Origin: Pezizomycotina sp. ARF18
Lineage: Eukaryota > Ascomycota
Reading direction: 5' to 3'
Assembly (NCBI GenBank): GCA_002224055.1
Contig: AZLU01000024.1
Coordinates: 1 to 64,000 of the forward strand
Length of the DNA: 64,000 bases
The position numbers and the translations under genes were made by a program. Each line of letters begins with the position of its first letter. Within the stretch, counting starts at the first letter, position 1. Below are positions 34,851 through 47,420 of this stretch, piece by piece. A model generated the notes under the pieces. It searched no databases. It saw only the letters and a program-made list of their open reading frames with translations, and was not told the DNA's origin.

Positions 34851-36449
34851 AATCCGGCAGTTTTGTCTCATCTTTTTTTTTTGCCTCTTCAACCTCGCCG
34901 TTCACACATTGTTTTCTACTCACTTTCCCGGCGTTCTATCTGTCGTTCCTTTTTCCCGTTTTCTTGCCAAACATTACACCCTAACATCTTCCAAGCACCT
35001 AGAAGTTCTCTATAAATGTAACGATTAATATGGAAACCGCTTCAGTCATTACTTATTAAACAAAATAGAGTTAATGACTTGATATATGTGAATATTGTTA
35101 TTCATCGGGTGTTTTCCAAGAGCACAGAAATAAAAAGTCATCGAAGCGCTACTTGTCACGAAGATACCACTGTTTCATCCCCAATATCAACACCGTCGAT
35201 CACCATGGTGTCAACTTGTGAGACACTAATAAACTGGGACAAAGTTTTTTTCTGATATTTTTCATTCACCTGTTTCCTGCGTACATATTAATGACCAACC
35301 CAAAGTCTCGATACTGAGATAACGAACTTTCCTAAGAAAAACCCTCAGCTCTCAGTAGTCTTGTCATTTTCATTTCCTTTAACCTTCCCTAGTATTTCAC
35401 TATCGTTTGAATATTGTGCAATTTCTTTTCACTGCTTCATTTTCATCTCCGTCTTCCCATCGTATTCTCATTTTCAAAGATACCCTCTTCTTTATAACAG
35501 GCTCAAAAAAGGGTAGAACGAAAAAGGGAAAGGGGAGGAGCAGAACAATCTAACGTCGTTTTATCTTCGCATGTCTCGGGGCTGATTATATAAATAAAAT
35601 TGTGTATATTTTATCTGTTTCTCCTTGAAGGTTCCAGTTTCTTTTTTTTTTCTATGTTTCTCTCTTCTCTCTTCATTAAATTATATCTCGATTTTTCATA
35701 TTTTGAAGGTATCCTCTACTATTAGTAAAGTAGTATTTTGGTAGAAAGATGAGTCTTGGACAGTATTTAAAAACAAAAAAAACTTGAAATAAATTAATAA
35801 ATTGATAAAACAGGATTGTGTATCTAAAATCCTAACTTTCACTCATTGACGGAAGCATTTTGACCCGAATATTTGATATCCAAGTGCGAGTTTCCTTGGG
35901 AGATGTAGCAATGGAAACATGCTGGTCAGGAAGTTTACAATCATAACGTGCAAGAATCGAAAATTTTAAAGAACAATATACCACAGCAACGTATATAGAG
36001 AAGGTATCCTCAGAGCTCTAGAATAAACGTTCTCCAAGTTGTTCATCGAGTATTATACACAAACCGCAAGCTCCTGATGTAAAACGAAAACCCTGAATGG
36101 AATGCCAATATCTAGGCGGGAAGCTCAGTCATGGAATCGTGTTAGTTATTTAACTTGAAAAAAATTATACAAAACTGAAAAAAAGAACCCCATCTTTACT
36201 GATATTAAGTCACAAATATATCATGTAGAGACAGTTTCCTTAATGTCCCAGATGAGCAAAAGTCCACTTCATGCCGTCTAAATCTGTGATCCAGTACGGT
36301 TCTCCGATCAGGACTTCACACGGGGTCCTATTTCTATTGTCCACCGTGTTTTAGGGTCGTTCACGGAGCAAGACGTTTACAATACGGTCTGAAACGGTTG
36401 CATTTTCGTCGCCGTCGCTTTCGCCGTCTATTGCATGCTCTCATCTTCC
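34851..36449. other. Intergenic between FLC-like gene and a convergent gene
   Basis: AT-rich 3' sequence of two converging genes. No coding region is supported; a T/C-rich block (35340-35720) and short A runs are the only features. Confidence 0.5.
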
Positions 36450-37962
36450 TCTTCAATGACGGAGGTTCACCCCAGCCTCTCTGCCCCTTCTTTAGCCCTC
36501 TGGACAGTGGAGCCTCGGCGGCCGCTCGATCGTCGTTTCAGTCTCCTTCCACCAAGGTTCCTTCCTAACGACCGTCCGCGGACAGCTAGATAGGTATCCA
36601 TCCTCTTACGTCGAGCATTCCAGAGCGCCGACTCTCCCTCCGCTCGTGACGTAGCCGCCGCAGGACGTGATCGTTTGCATCAAAGCCCACCGCAGAGCCG
36701 TGCTCGCCAACCCTTTCGGCTTGTATTTAGCTCCGCGGACTAGTGTGGCGTGGGAAGGGGACCAATCCGTCGGCAGGCATGTACACGTTCGGGTTCAGGT
36801 TGAGATGAAGCCAGCGCAACTACAGAGCCAGGACCGCTGCTGCTGCGCCGGTAGTACTACTACCACCACTTCGTAGGGAGACCCTGTTCAGGAAGTTTAA
36901 AGAATTTGGGAGTTGCTAGGAAGTTATGAGAGTTTTAACGAGCTTCCCGGCAGCTGCATGGACTCGCCGCGGTTGAAGATACAGCGCCAGCAGATAGTGG
37001 GCGTAGGGCGCCCGTTGCTGTTGCTGTTGCTGCGGTGCTAACGATAGAGGAGTTGAGAATTGAGGGATGAGTCTTGCTGGAAGCAGATCTATTCTTATTA
37101 GACTTTGACGACGACGATGAAGCATGGAACAGGAAGGCTTCGCTGGCGTCTTGAAACCACCCGCGTCAGCCTTTGGGGTCGTTTCCTCCTCCTCTTCTCC
37201 TCCTTTCTTTTTCTTACGACGAGCCCTTTGTTTTGAAACAACAAGATCGTTGCCGGAGGAGCTTCCGTCATCGTGTTCATCTTCATCCGTCTCGATCTCG
37301 TCGACGTCCTCGTCAGCTTCTGCCATCTCCTCATCCGCTAGATCTTCAATATCATCATCGAAATCGAAGGACTTCTCGACGGGCCGGTCGGCGCCTTTTC
37401 CTGCTCTCTGGCCCTTCCGCTCATCATCCTCGTCGGCTGTGTTGATTGCATCCGAAATAAGATCGGAAGCAGAGTGTCGTTGAGTTTGGGCCTTAGCGGC
37501 GGAGTAGTAGCAGCAGTGACATTGTTCTCATCCTCCACGTCTTCTACGTCTGAGCTAGAATTAAGCCCTTTCGAGAAGCTAAGTCCTATGCCTTGAGATT
37601 ATTACTATTAGTTTTTTGTTGCACGAAGTATTGTCACTAAATGTTTAAAGTCCACGAGCTCTTAGAAGGATTACCTGCAGATGAACCAGACGCCGGCCTG
37701 ATAGCTGAAGAGAACGACGGCTGCTTATTGAGACCCTGAGCTGCTGCTGCTGCGGCAGTACGTGCAGGGCCGTCCCGCCGAGGTGTGTAGATAAACTTGG
37801 GCGCTTCGCAAATTGCGGCTTCCCTATACTCTTGGCATCTTGCGTGCTAGACGCCATACCGCTAAAAGGCGGTTTCCTGGTGCTTCTAGTTCCTGTTGAT
37901 CCCAACCCAGGAACGCCGCCGCCGCCGTCGGGAGAGGTCGTCCCGTTCGGGTTTGAAGCCAT
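36450..37962 (-). CDS. Unrecognised Ser/Pro-rich and acidic protein
   Basis: I do not recognise it. On the minus strand from ATG 37962: MASNPNGTTSPDGGGGVPGL, KPPFSGMASSTQDAKSIGKP, then in joined frame PKFIYTPRRDGPARTAAAAA and NKQPSFSSAIRPASGSSAG up to a possible intron (about 37560-37675), SSSDVEDVEDENNVTAATTP, RHSASDLISDAINTADEDDE, EKSFDFDDDIEDLADEEMAE, a strongly acidic stretch, a basic cluster (KQRARRKKKKG) and Pro/Lys-rich FKTPAKP. Further left the frame contains Gln/Ala-rich sequence and YAHYLLALYLQPRRVHAAAG; coding-like GC content continues to about 36450 (YKPKGLASTALRWALMQTI). Acidic and basic clusters suggest a nuclear protein, which is inference. Several frame changes are needed; both ends are uncertain. 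Confidence 0.45.
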
Positions 37963-39159
37963 GCTTTCTCCTGCTCCTTTTACTCGACCCTTTCGGCAGC
38001 CGCCGTTGAAAATCAGCCGCGGCCCTTGATGACGCGGGTAGTGATAGATGCCATTTATAGTGCTCTGCACGGCACCGAATCTTTGGCGCAAGGCCGCAGC
38101 AGAGCCAGACGGCGGGTCTTGCGTGAATTGAAAGGACGTCGGAAGATTGCAAGCTGCAGCTAAACTCGAGTTTGTCGGGATTCCCGCCGCAAAGATTACC
38201 GGCTAAAATAATGTGGCGGAGTTGGAGATTGGCTTTTGCGAAGGAGCAAAAAACAAAAAACGCTCTAGCCATTCTCAATCTCCCGGTGCGCAATTTTTCT
38301 TAGGTCATTAAAAGGTATGTGCGCAAGTATCAAGGCAGCATTTTGAGAGGTCAGCTCGGTACGGTAAAAAAAATAAAAATAAAAAATAAAATCTACTGAG
38401 TATCTTCTAAATCTTGGTGACTCTCAGGCCTCTCCATGGCCTTCGCATTCAAGATGACGAAGAGCTTTTCTCATCGAATTGAGTGAAGGATCGGGGATAA
38501 CATACGAAACAATTACTAATTCGCGAAGTCGCTGTTTATATACTACTATTCTTCCGAAGTTATACAATATATAACAAAAGAGCTTGGAAGATTGCCTGAT
38601 GGGTCTTGCGTTCAGGACCGTGTCTTGAAAATGGCAGTCGCCGTCGTATTTATTAACTGGTTTATTTCAATTACATAGCACGATTTCCAATAAGACCAGA
38701 AGAGCTTATTTCATGATATTCTTAATGCATTGGCCAAAATAGCTACGGCGTCATGCAATTATCGAATCTGGTTCTTTACAGATACGACTGCATGGGAAGA
38801 AGAACAAAAATAAGTTTGAAGAGCCTTTGGAAAATAAACAACACGGAGATCACATACAAACTATACCGATATATACAAGAAGGGGTGAAAAAATATTCAG
38901 TAAAAAGAGGCTTTCTGAAGTAAACGAATGCATATTACGAAATCAAAAAAGGTGGCCAACAAGAAACCCCAAGCTATGCAGCATCATCGTAAAAGAGCAT
39001 ATGTACGCAGAATTCGTCTCGCATGTACGCTGTAAATCGCAATATATCGATTTTTTTTTGTCCTTAAGAAAGTGGTAAAGGGAATAGATTTACGCATGTT
39101 TAGACACCACGAACTGTAGTCAGAAATAAAAATTAGTCTGCGCTCTTTCTAATTAAGAA
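37963..39159. other. Intergenic, promoter side of the acidic-protein gene
   Basis: The first 350 bases are GC-rich and could hold further 5' exon or leader sequence of the minus-strand gene. The rest is AT-rich. The open frame 38827-39078 (+) has no domain and no flanking splice sites, and I do not support it. Confidence 0.45.
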
Positions 39160-42100
39160 TTATAAGGGGATAAAGAATTTGCTTTGACTTACCAAGCGCA
39201 CAATCAGGAACCAGCATGATCCCGCGAAACGGAAAGCTGACAGGGCGGCCACAGACCAAAGAACTAAAGAAAGACAAAAAGTTAGAAAATGGTGACCCAT
39301 GAATAACACTTTGTTGATGCACCGTTCGAACTTACCGACTGCCAAGTAAATGGAAGATCTTTGGTCTCTGAGACTTCAATCCAAATCTCTCACGCCTGCA
39401 GTGTTCAGCACCAAGCGCAGAGGCCAAAGTCGTGAATATCACGCCAGAACGACGAAAGATCTGACACCTTATAGTAATCCTCTTGTTTCTCCTCCGGCTT
39501 CTTCGGTCTGACCTCTTTCACAGGCTTCGACTTGAGCTTCTGGGCTGCTTTATGTATTCTTCGTCCAAGTCACCTCCATCGCTAGGAATGGTAACGTCGA
39601 CCTGACCATCTTGCTGACTTTGACGACACCCAAATCTGTCAATACCTTATCGTCGCCTTTGGTTCCCCAAGAGATATCGTGGGTGTTGCAGAAGCGTAGA
39701 CGTTCAGATGTGACGTAAGATGGCGAGAGGAGGAGAACTGGATGAAGCTCGTGAACATGTGCCATGGCTCAAAAGAAGAGGAAGGATGCTACAAAGTATA
39801 GGATATAGGTCGACGAAGAGAGATAAGGAGATCCTGAAAACCTGGTTCTGGAATATATGGTTTATCGATAGGTGACCACCGCTGGAATTGACTTCAGCTT
39901 CACCGCCTGCACGGAGATGAAAATAGCTGCAAAGAGCAGATATACCATGATAACTGCCCAGAAACAGACCATGACGGTATAAAGCTTCACGGACCCTTGT
40001 GGCCTGTTACCAAGCGAGAGGATGAAACAAGTCAATAGGATGAAAAGGTAGACCCATTCGAAGATGATACCGAGATCTTGCCAGGCGAGAAGTGAGCGTC
40101 AGGTTCGCCCAAAGCCGTAGTCAGGATGCGGAACACGAGGAAGAAATTGCGAGAGCAAACCAGGAGAAAGCATGAAAAATCGTTTTGGTACAAGAATTCC
40201 AGATGGAACATAAGCTTGCGGAGGAACGAATGCTTGCTTCGCCAGATATCGTAAGTATGAGCCAGAGCATAAACAGCGGCGAAGAAAGAACCGTTGAGCC
40301 AGCGTCTTCGCTGAAGGATCAGCTCGGGGATGGTATCCGGCACGTCAGTCTCAGCTGACGAGACTTGACGTATGTTAAAACCCAATTACAGTTGCGTTTG
40401 GTGACGAGTTCGAAGCAAAGAATACGATCCTCAGCGAGATACATGTTGGCATCGAAAGAATCCAGATCCTTCGGTACCATGGAGGGTCTCGCCCTTGAAT
40501 ACTTCTCGAGCGGGCCGTCAGGGACATCTTTTACGTCTCGGGCAGTCCTTTTCGGCTCTGAAGAGCAACATATCTGTAGGCAGAGAAAGCTCCCGGCAAC
40601 ACGCTAATAAACCGAAAGCGCTTTCAAGTGGCTTGTCAAGAATATTTGACATCTATCAGGTAAATTTGTCAGTAATAGCCGAAGAAAAAAATAAAAGGGG
40701 GCACAAAACCCATTTATTCAATTAGGGTTCTTACTTTGTACTCGAAATTCTGCGTGGCAACTAGAGGATTAAGAAGCTCCTTCCAGCCAGGTCCTAACAT
40801 TGCTTTGATTCACCGCAAGCCCACCACAGGCTGGATTAAGGTCAAAGGCCTTCCACAAGTGGTAGATACTTGTGCCGCCTGTTTAGTACCAGCGTCAATC
40901 AAAACACAAATGTTTGGGTTCAAAACTTGCCCAAAGGCTTCGAAAACCATCTGTGCGAGTTGATCTTTTTCTGATTCTTTTCTTTCAGGCAGAATAAAAC
41001 TTGCATCGGAACACAATTCTTCCCGCCAACTTGAACATCAACAAGACCATTCTTGACCTCAAAGTTTACTTGTGTTGTGTACTATAAGCACAAAAAATTA
41101 GTATACTCATTTTTCCTCAAAAAAAAGTAGCTGTCGCAAGACGAAAAAAAAAAAAAAAAAAAAAAAAGAAATATATTTCATTCTTCTTATGACTATACAT
41201 ACCTCGTAAACGTGAGCAGTAACAGGTTTGTCGCCGACAATATTCTTAGCGATACCATCTGGTAGCAGCCCATGAGTGCTAACACGCTCTTGGTGCGGTC
41301 GTTAATCTTCAAACGTCCGTCACTGACGACACAAACGACAACCTTCTTCCAGCCTTCCTCACCCCATGTCTGCGACCGGGTTCGGCTGCAAAGATATTGT
41401 ATGTTTTTGATTACACCTCTCATCGTCCGGGCAAACAGTACCTCGTCTTCGTTATACATGGTGACGACGATGAAAAGCTCAGTGTGACGCTTCTGCGCAA
41501 AGAGCTGGGGACGGAGGGTAAATTTTTCTTTCACGAAATCCCTCGGATCGCATGTAACACCGGTATATCTCATGTGAGTAAACTCTCTGGCGTTCTGTCG
41601 CGGTAGCTGATTCAGGAGCTTCGTGGGACGGCAATCTAGCACCAAGTTTCCCTTGTAGAGCTCACCTTTTTCACTGTCTTCACCTCTTCACCGTTGGCAC
41701 CGGGGTCGACGTCGGTTGTGGACGGTTGAAATTCGATTGGTCGTCGAAATCCTGTACTCGGTGTTTGTAGGTATTCGTGGAGGGGATACGTCTCTTCCAT
41801 GGGTGAAGGCTGATAGTGATCGTCGTCGAGGCCTTCGGAAACATATGCTTGGTTGTAGCTCCTGGCGGCGAAGGCGTCGGGACGGGGGTGAGGCGGCTGC
41901 TGGCCGTGCGACTGGTACGAGTGAGCGAGGTCTTGTACGGAGTACGTGGGCTGCAAGACCATCTCATCCTCGTAATACGCGGGTGATACTCCGCCTTGAT
42001 GGTGTGGGTTCAGCTGCTGCTGGTGATACTGCTGCGCGGCATAATCATCGAAGGGATTGTGTCCGTCGTGCTGCTCCTGCTGCGGCGCATTACCGTAATG

Positions 42101-42260
42101 GTAGCCGGGCTGGTTCTCGTACGCGTGGCTCGGCGACGGCGTACGGCGTGGTCCATTAGCGGTGAATGTGGGCTTGCTGGATGGGGATCGTAAGGTCCTT
42201 GCCTTTGAAAATCCAGTCTTGAATAAGGATCATTGTGAGGGTTATGTTGTGCTGCGCCAT
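39160..42260 (-). CDS. Chitin synthase, division 1 (class I/II-like)
   Basis: Plasma-membrane glycosyltransferase polymerising UDP-GlcNAc into chitin. Seen on the minus strand: Pro/His/Gln/Tyr-rich N-terminus from ATG 42260, [14 protein letters not shown], then [18 protein letters not shown] and [20 protein letters not shown] (chitin synthase N-terminal region), the catalytic domain [74 protein letters not shown], an intron at about 41085-41205, [16 protein letters not shown], an intron at about 40660-40730, [20 protein letters not shown] (QRRRW product-binding motif, about 40295-40350), then transmembrane helices, with the last exon at about 39345-39160 ([20 protein letters not shown]). The phrasing around CSRTRSxTWG and YQDGIAKN points to class II rather than class III, with moderate certainty. 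The usual one-base frame changes interrupt it several times. Confidence 0.92.
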
Positions 42261-44826
42261 CTTCTAGGTCGCCCTCTACTTTACGTAGAGAAGAGCAGAA
42301 GACTAATCTGAGGGGAAAGGGATCGTCCCCCTTTTTTTTTTTTTTTTTTTTTCACGAGGAAAATTTAAAACCGAACAATCCTCTCTTCCTCTCCCTAAAC
42401 TAATACTTATATCTATGTTAGAAAAAGCATCGATACATAATCAAGGAAGAAAATTAAAGCTAACGAAAAATTAAAAGAAGAGCAAAATCAATAGCGACAG
42501 TGTGAGTATAGATACAGAAATATAAAAGGGGTGGGTTTTAAATAGGGAAAGGAGAAAACGGCGCTTCGGACCCAAAAGTCTTGAACGGTTACAAAGTTGT
42601 ATAGATAAAGTAAGCAACCAGAAATAATGACTCTTGCCTATCATATCGTTAATATGTAGGAACCATAGAGAATGGGAAAGGGAAACATCTCGATATGTAA
42701 GTATTGTCTTACACTCTTTTTAGCCGTTTACTTACCTGGATAGCTATGGACGATAGGGATCAGGAACTGTTTTATGTCAAAAAGGGTTTTTAGCGACTTC
42801 GATGTTACACCGCGGACTGTTTCTCAAGAACAACCAGAGAAGAAAGACAAAACACCCTTCTTCCTTCCCGAGGAGGCTTTTGAGAGAAATAATTATATAA
42901 ATATAGAAATAGCACTATAGCAATAAATATGGAGGAGAAAAGTAAAGGCGATAGAGGGGAAATGGAGGAGGAAGGAAGAAAGGAAGGAAGAAGAAGGGAA
43001 AAAAGAACTGGAGAGATAGCAAGCATTAGTAGAGTATGCTTTTTTTTTTTTTTTTTTTTTTTCTTATTCCTTCTCAAGAGCGCGCTGGGCACTGACTGCT
43101 TCTGCAATGGATTGGAGCTTCAGCTGAAGACCGAAGAAATGTGATGATTTGGTTGGAGAGGTGCTAGGTGGACGATCAGATCCTTCTTTACCTTACTTAC
43201 CCCTACGTAATGAAAAAAAAAAAAAAAAAGGAAACTGTGCGCTATGTACGTATTTATTTGGTTGCGAATGGCGACTGCAGAAACCACCACCAACTACTTC
43301 CTGCTGATAATTACCAGGAATTACCTGTAGACTGTCGCTAAAAACAATCGTATATTCTCGCCTTTGCGACAGGTGTCAAGGGGGAATTTTTTTTTTTTTT
43401 TTTTAAAAAAAATAAATAATAATATAATAATAATAATAATAATAAAATAAAAGCGTCCCGTTGACAATTGCAGAGCCAGTTCTTATACAAAGGTGTACGA
43501 GTTTTCCTTTGGGTTATAAATGCTTTATAAGTAGCCGCTTTTGAATGATATATATACTTAATATTACTATCAAATTATATTATCGTAGAAAGGCGCAGCG
43601 AGCGGCCGCGTGTATCTCCTCAATATAGTAGTTTGTGTGGTGTTTTTTTTTTTTGATACTACTTATTTAAAAAAAAAAAGCCTCGTGAGATCGGGGATTA
43701 TATCCTTTTTCAGTTATCGTTATTTCAGACTAGAATTGCAGGGCTGGTACTTTTTCGCATCATACGATTCCTTTTCTATCATTCTTTTGCTTCCAGAAGA
43801 CAATAATCAGATATCGAAGTACTTAGCAGTTAGTTGCACCCTTCTATTTCTTCTCTTCAACTGATATTTTGGTCCACATCTATCTAGGTAAGTGCCCCCG
43901 AGAAAAGTTTCGCCTTATAAATAATAACAGAGGAGAGACGTTTTACTGCCGAGGCAGTGCAAAAACCTGAGGAACGAAGTCCTCCTCACCCCTTGCTAGT
44001 CTTTTCTAACTTTTCTAACTTTTCTAACTTTTTTTCCAATTTGGAAGAATATCAATGCGGCTGATCTCTCGAGGTGAAAAGCTCAAGTTCAGGCCTTGGT
44101 GCGCATGCAGACATGCATGCTTTTTTTTTTTTTTTTTTTAACTAGGCGCGCAATCGTTTTCGCAATCGTTTTACTTCTACTCCTCATTATTCCCCTCCAA
44201 GGGATAATGGCGGATTCTACCCCAGAAGCATTTCCAGCAGTTTCCATTGCCTTTTCTTCATGGTCTCTGCCTAATATTGAATATCAGGTCCAGCAATGAG
44301 GTCAAACATCTTTTTATGCTTCAAGCACGTGCGTACAAGTATCGAATTAAATTTCGAATTCTTTTTTTAGCTCAAGATTCCCACACTCCCTCGTGGCGCG
44401 GGGCGCGGGCGAGGGCGAGGGCGAATAAATTCAACCCTATACCACCACACAAACGAAAAGTAGACGAAAAAAGAATGAAGAATAACGAGTGGGGGATCTG
44501 CTGCTATCCCCTGCTATCAGAACTGCAAAGCCTTCTGAGGCTGACAGACAAGGCATTAGTACTTTTTTTTTTTTTTTTTGACCAACAAAGAATACTAAGT
44601 ACTTACAAAAGCAGATATCATTTTCCCGCCTTTTCTTTCTGCTTTTTTTCGTGTCTGATCAGCATACGATGACATGTATTGCAATATACTTGAATATCTA
44701 TCATTCATATTATATATATAATTTCTTGAACGCAAAAGATTGGACCGGTCTGGGCTTTCTAAGGTTAGGTGAAATGCAACATTTTAATTTGGTCCAGTCG
44801 AGCTGCTTATACCCCAACTTTCTTTC

Positions 44827-44872
<46 letters not shown>

Positions 44873-45004
44873 GCTCAATTCGGTTGTGAATTCTGAATAC
44901 CCAAATTCCGCTGCCTATATACTCAAATAACCAATAATATATCCTAAAACAAAATATAAAAGATAAAAGTTGATACTGTGTGACATTAGAAATTGATCAG
45001 AGAC
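42261..45004. other. Intergenic between chitin synthase and LMW-PTP
   Basis: About 2.7 kb, the shared upstream region of two diverging genes. It contains poly(T) runs at 42331-42352, 43040-43062 and 44119-44138, an AAT/AATA microsatellite near 43414-43450, a T18/A8 junction at 43387-43412 and a T14/A31 junction at 44827-44871. No gene is supported on either strand. Confidence 0.55.
44827..44871. repeat. T14-A31 homopolymer junction
   Basis: A poly(T) run directly followed by a poly(A) run, able to fold as an A-T hairpin. It lies about 130 bases upstream of the LMW-PTP start. The same design recurs at 13792-13820 and 43387-43412. Confidence 0.75.
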
Positions 45005-45766
45005 ATGTCTGAAGAAGGGAAACTGTCAGTCCTTATGGTTTGTGAAAGCTATACTATTTCCACGGTTCCTTACATACGCTCAAAGCTGAAGCTCAAAATG
45101 AGAGGGATGCACTATTAACCGGAATTCTGCACGGAAGTAGGTATGCTTAGGCAACATCTGCCGCTCCGCTATGGCGGAAGCTGTCCTTAAGGACACCGTC
45201 GCGAAGAAAGGTCTATCAGACAAATTTGGACGCATTGATAGCGCCGGAACGGCCTGTACGTGGAGAGCCTCTATACAGCGAATATATGAAGCAAATAGCT
45301 GATAGCTCAATGATTGAATCTTTGCAAAAAGCTTATCACATCGGATCTCGGCCCGATCGCCGCGCGATAGCAGAATGCCACAAGCACAACGTCGAGATTG
45401 AGCACAGAGCACGACAGTATCAACGACGGACTTTGGCGAATTCGACTACATATTCGCCATGGACGAGTCGAACTCGAAGACCTCGAGGAGATGAAGCCGA
45501 GGAATTCAAAGGCAAAAAGGTAAGGTTCACTTCTGGCGGGAAAGGGGGTGCTTGCAAACGGCGAGCAGGAAATGTTGTACGACAGCTTAACCACGAAGCC
45601 ATTTTTATTCCTTAGTTATGATGTTCGGCGTTGAGAACTACGACGGTCTGAAAGGGTCGGCCCCGTCGTCGTTGATCCGTATTATGGGGATACGTCTGGA
45701 TTTTCTGAGAACTTTGCACAGTTGACAGCCTTTAGCGAAAGATTTATAGAGCAGGTCACAGGATAA
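45005..45766 (+). CDS. LTP1: Low-molecular-weight protein tyrosine phosphatase
   Basis: Cytosolic cysteine phosphatase acting on phosphotyrosine and small aryl phosphates. Seen: exon 1 45005-45037 (MSEEGKLSVLM), intron 45038-45140 (GTTTGT...TAG), exon 2 from 45141 with the P-loop VCLGNICRSAMAEAVLKD (C-x5-R-S), KKGLSDKFGRIDSAGTA, intron 45256-45331, exon 3 YHIGSRPDRRAIAECHKHN then, after a frame change near 45417, STTDFGEFDYIFAMDESN and LEDLEEMKPRNSK, an intron at about 45520-45610, and a last exon containing VVVDPYYGDTSGFSENFA (the D-P-Y-Y general-acid loop) and AFSERFIEQVTG before TAA 45764-45766. The catalytic Cys, Arg and Asp are all present. About 160 residues, the normal family size. Two one-base frame changes lie in exon 3 (near 45417 and 45470) and one or two may lie near 45640. 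Confidence 0.92.
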
Positions 45767-46260
45767 AAGTCGTAGGGAAGGTTACAGGCAGGAGATGAGA
45801 AGGAAAAGGAAAAGAATACTGGTTGTTTTCATGGGTTCAGATGGCTGCTCCAGAGTGCCTTCCGCAAGTCTCCCCTAAATCCGTTTTTGGTTATATACGC
45901 ATAGATCCATTCCGTCCTTTCATGCAGTGGAATGTTTGTCATTGTGTCCTATGATCTTGAGTACTTAGGTTACTAGAATTACAGAAAGAGAGTATATCCA
46001 TATATACAGAAAGAAAAAAAATAGGCGGCGGAAATTATAGGGAATTTGGTCTTAAATTCTTGAAGGCAGCATGCTTTGTCCCGAAAAAAAAAAAAAAAAA
46101 AAATCAACCGAATATGAAATAACTAAGTTCCCTCGTGCGTTGTTTATACGTATACATGGTGGAAATATGAACAAAAGTAGTGTGAGTAGGTGAATCGGGT
46201 GTGTATTTTATATCAAGGCGGAGAAATCGGTAGAAGAACAAAGTGGAAGAGGTAAGAAGT
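45767..46260. other. Intergenic between convergent LMW-PTP and basic-protein genes
   Basis: This is 3' sequence of two converging genes, with a poly(A) run at about 46084-46103. No gene is seen. Confidence 0.55.
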
Positions 46261-47420
46261 CTAGGGGCGAAATTCGTCACCAGGTATAGTATTGATGTTG
46301 ACCTGTGATGGGCCGGCTCGGTAGCTGCACCATGGTTTTTTCCTCCACCTCTTTGCTTCCTTTTCATGAGCTATTCTCTCCCTCGTCTTTTCTTCCTTTA
46401 GGACGAACGGTAATCGAGGTGTAAGGTTTCGTGAGGCGTTGATCCTTCCATACGCTCTTCCTCGAGTTCCTTGTCGGAGTGCCCCGGCCAACCCAAGCTT
46501 GATCGATATAGGTCTTCTGAGGTCAAAGTCTCGCGTCACAGCTGCTTCTGCTTCTGCTTGCTTTAGGTGCTTTAAACTTCCCTGAGCCGCTTTCTTCTTG
46601 CGAACCCGCATCTGACCTTCGCTTCGGCAATGTTCTTGCCCGAAATTTGCCGAGCGAGCGGCCCGAGCTTCTTCCGGACGTCTTGAAGAAGTGGGATTTA
46701 GCCAGTGGCTTTTCTCGACTGCGCTATTTTCTGGCTTCCGCCGTTAGGACCCGCGCGCTTCACCATCCGCAGACGCGCTTTCCGTAAGACACATCGGATC
46801 AATGGGGGTTCCCGGTATCTCAGGTATAGCTTGCTTCTCCTCCGTCGCGCAGGCCCTTTGCAAGCAGCGGCCTTCGCCTTCCTTCTCCACACGGCTACTC
46901 CTTCTTCCCCTCGCGGCTGTTCTCCACCTTCGGTTCCAGATCGACGTCTTCGCAAGCGACGCGCGCTTGAGGTTTATCTTCGGTTTCTCTCATCTTCTCC
47001 GTGCGCCTTGGGCTTTTTCCGTAGCAGTTCTTCTATATTCGTAGCATTAGGTCCGATTGTTTTCTTCTTTTTTCCGAAGCTGCCGAAACCCCAGAGCTGA
47101 CGGACTTGCGCGGGCCGTTGCGAGTACTGGCATTCAGTGCCGTGGACCAGCAGGCATGCCGTCGTCCCAGAAGTCGGCGGAGCGCCCGTAACCGAGGCAT
47201 TGTAGCATTGACGTCCTGTAGATAGAGTAAGCTTTGTTGATGAACATACATGTGTTTTATAATTGATATCTTAATCCGTTAATCCATTTCGTTCTACCTT
47301 CTTTTCTTACCTGATCGTATAGCCAACGAGGTTAGCGCCTCAGCTGTGTCGTCATTGCATGAGGCTTCCTCTCTCCCTCTCTTGCGAAACCCAATTGTGC
47401 CCCTGTTGGAACCGATCGCT
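46261..47420 (-). CDS. Unrecognised Arg/Lys/Ala-rich basic protein
   Basis: I do not recognise it. Minus strand: an upstream exon at about 47420-47312 (EEASCNDDTAEALTSLAIRS) ending at a GTAAGA donor; an acceptor near 47222 (CTACAG) opens an exon that reads, in one or two frames, TSGTTACLLVHGTECQYSQR, QLWGFGSFGKKKKTIGP and NATNIEELLRKKPKAHGEDE, then long basic and alanine-rich stretches, and an unbroken C-terminal frame of 116 codons (46611-46261) with KHLKQAEAEAAVTRDFDLRR, ISIKLGLAGALRQG and TRERIAHEKEAKRWRKKPW. The charge pattern suggests a coiled, nucleic-acid- or ribosome-associated protein; that is inference. Frame changes divide the middle part. The N-terminal start was not found. Confidence 0.45.

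Noticed and set aside
38827-39078. 83-codon plus-strand open frame
   Set aside because: No domain, no splice context, located upstream of a promoter region with AT-rich composition.
43890-44020. Possible tRNA-like or structured RNA (short stem GAGGCAGTG... GGAACGAAGTCC)
   Set aside because: No recognisable A and B boxes and no cloverleaf could be drawn.
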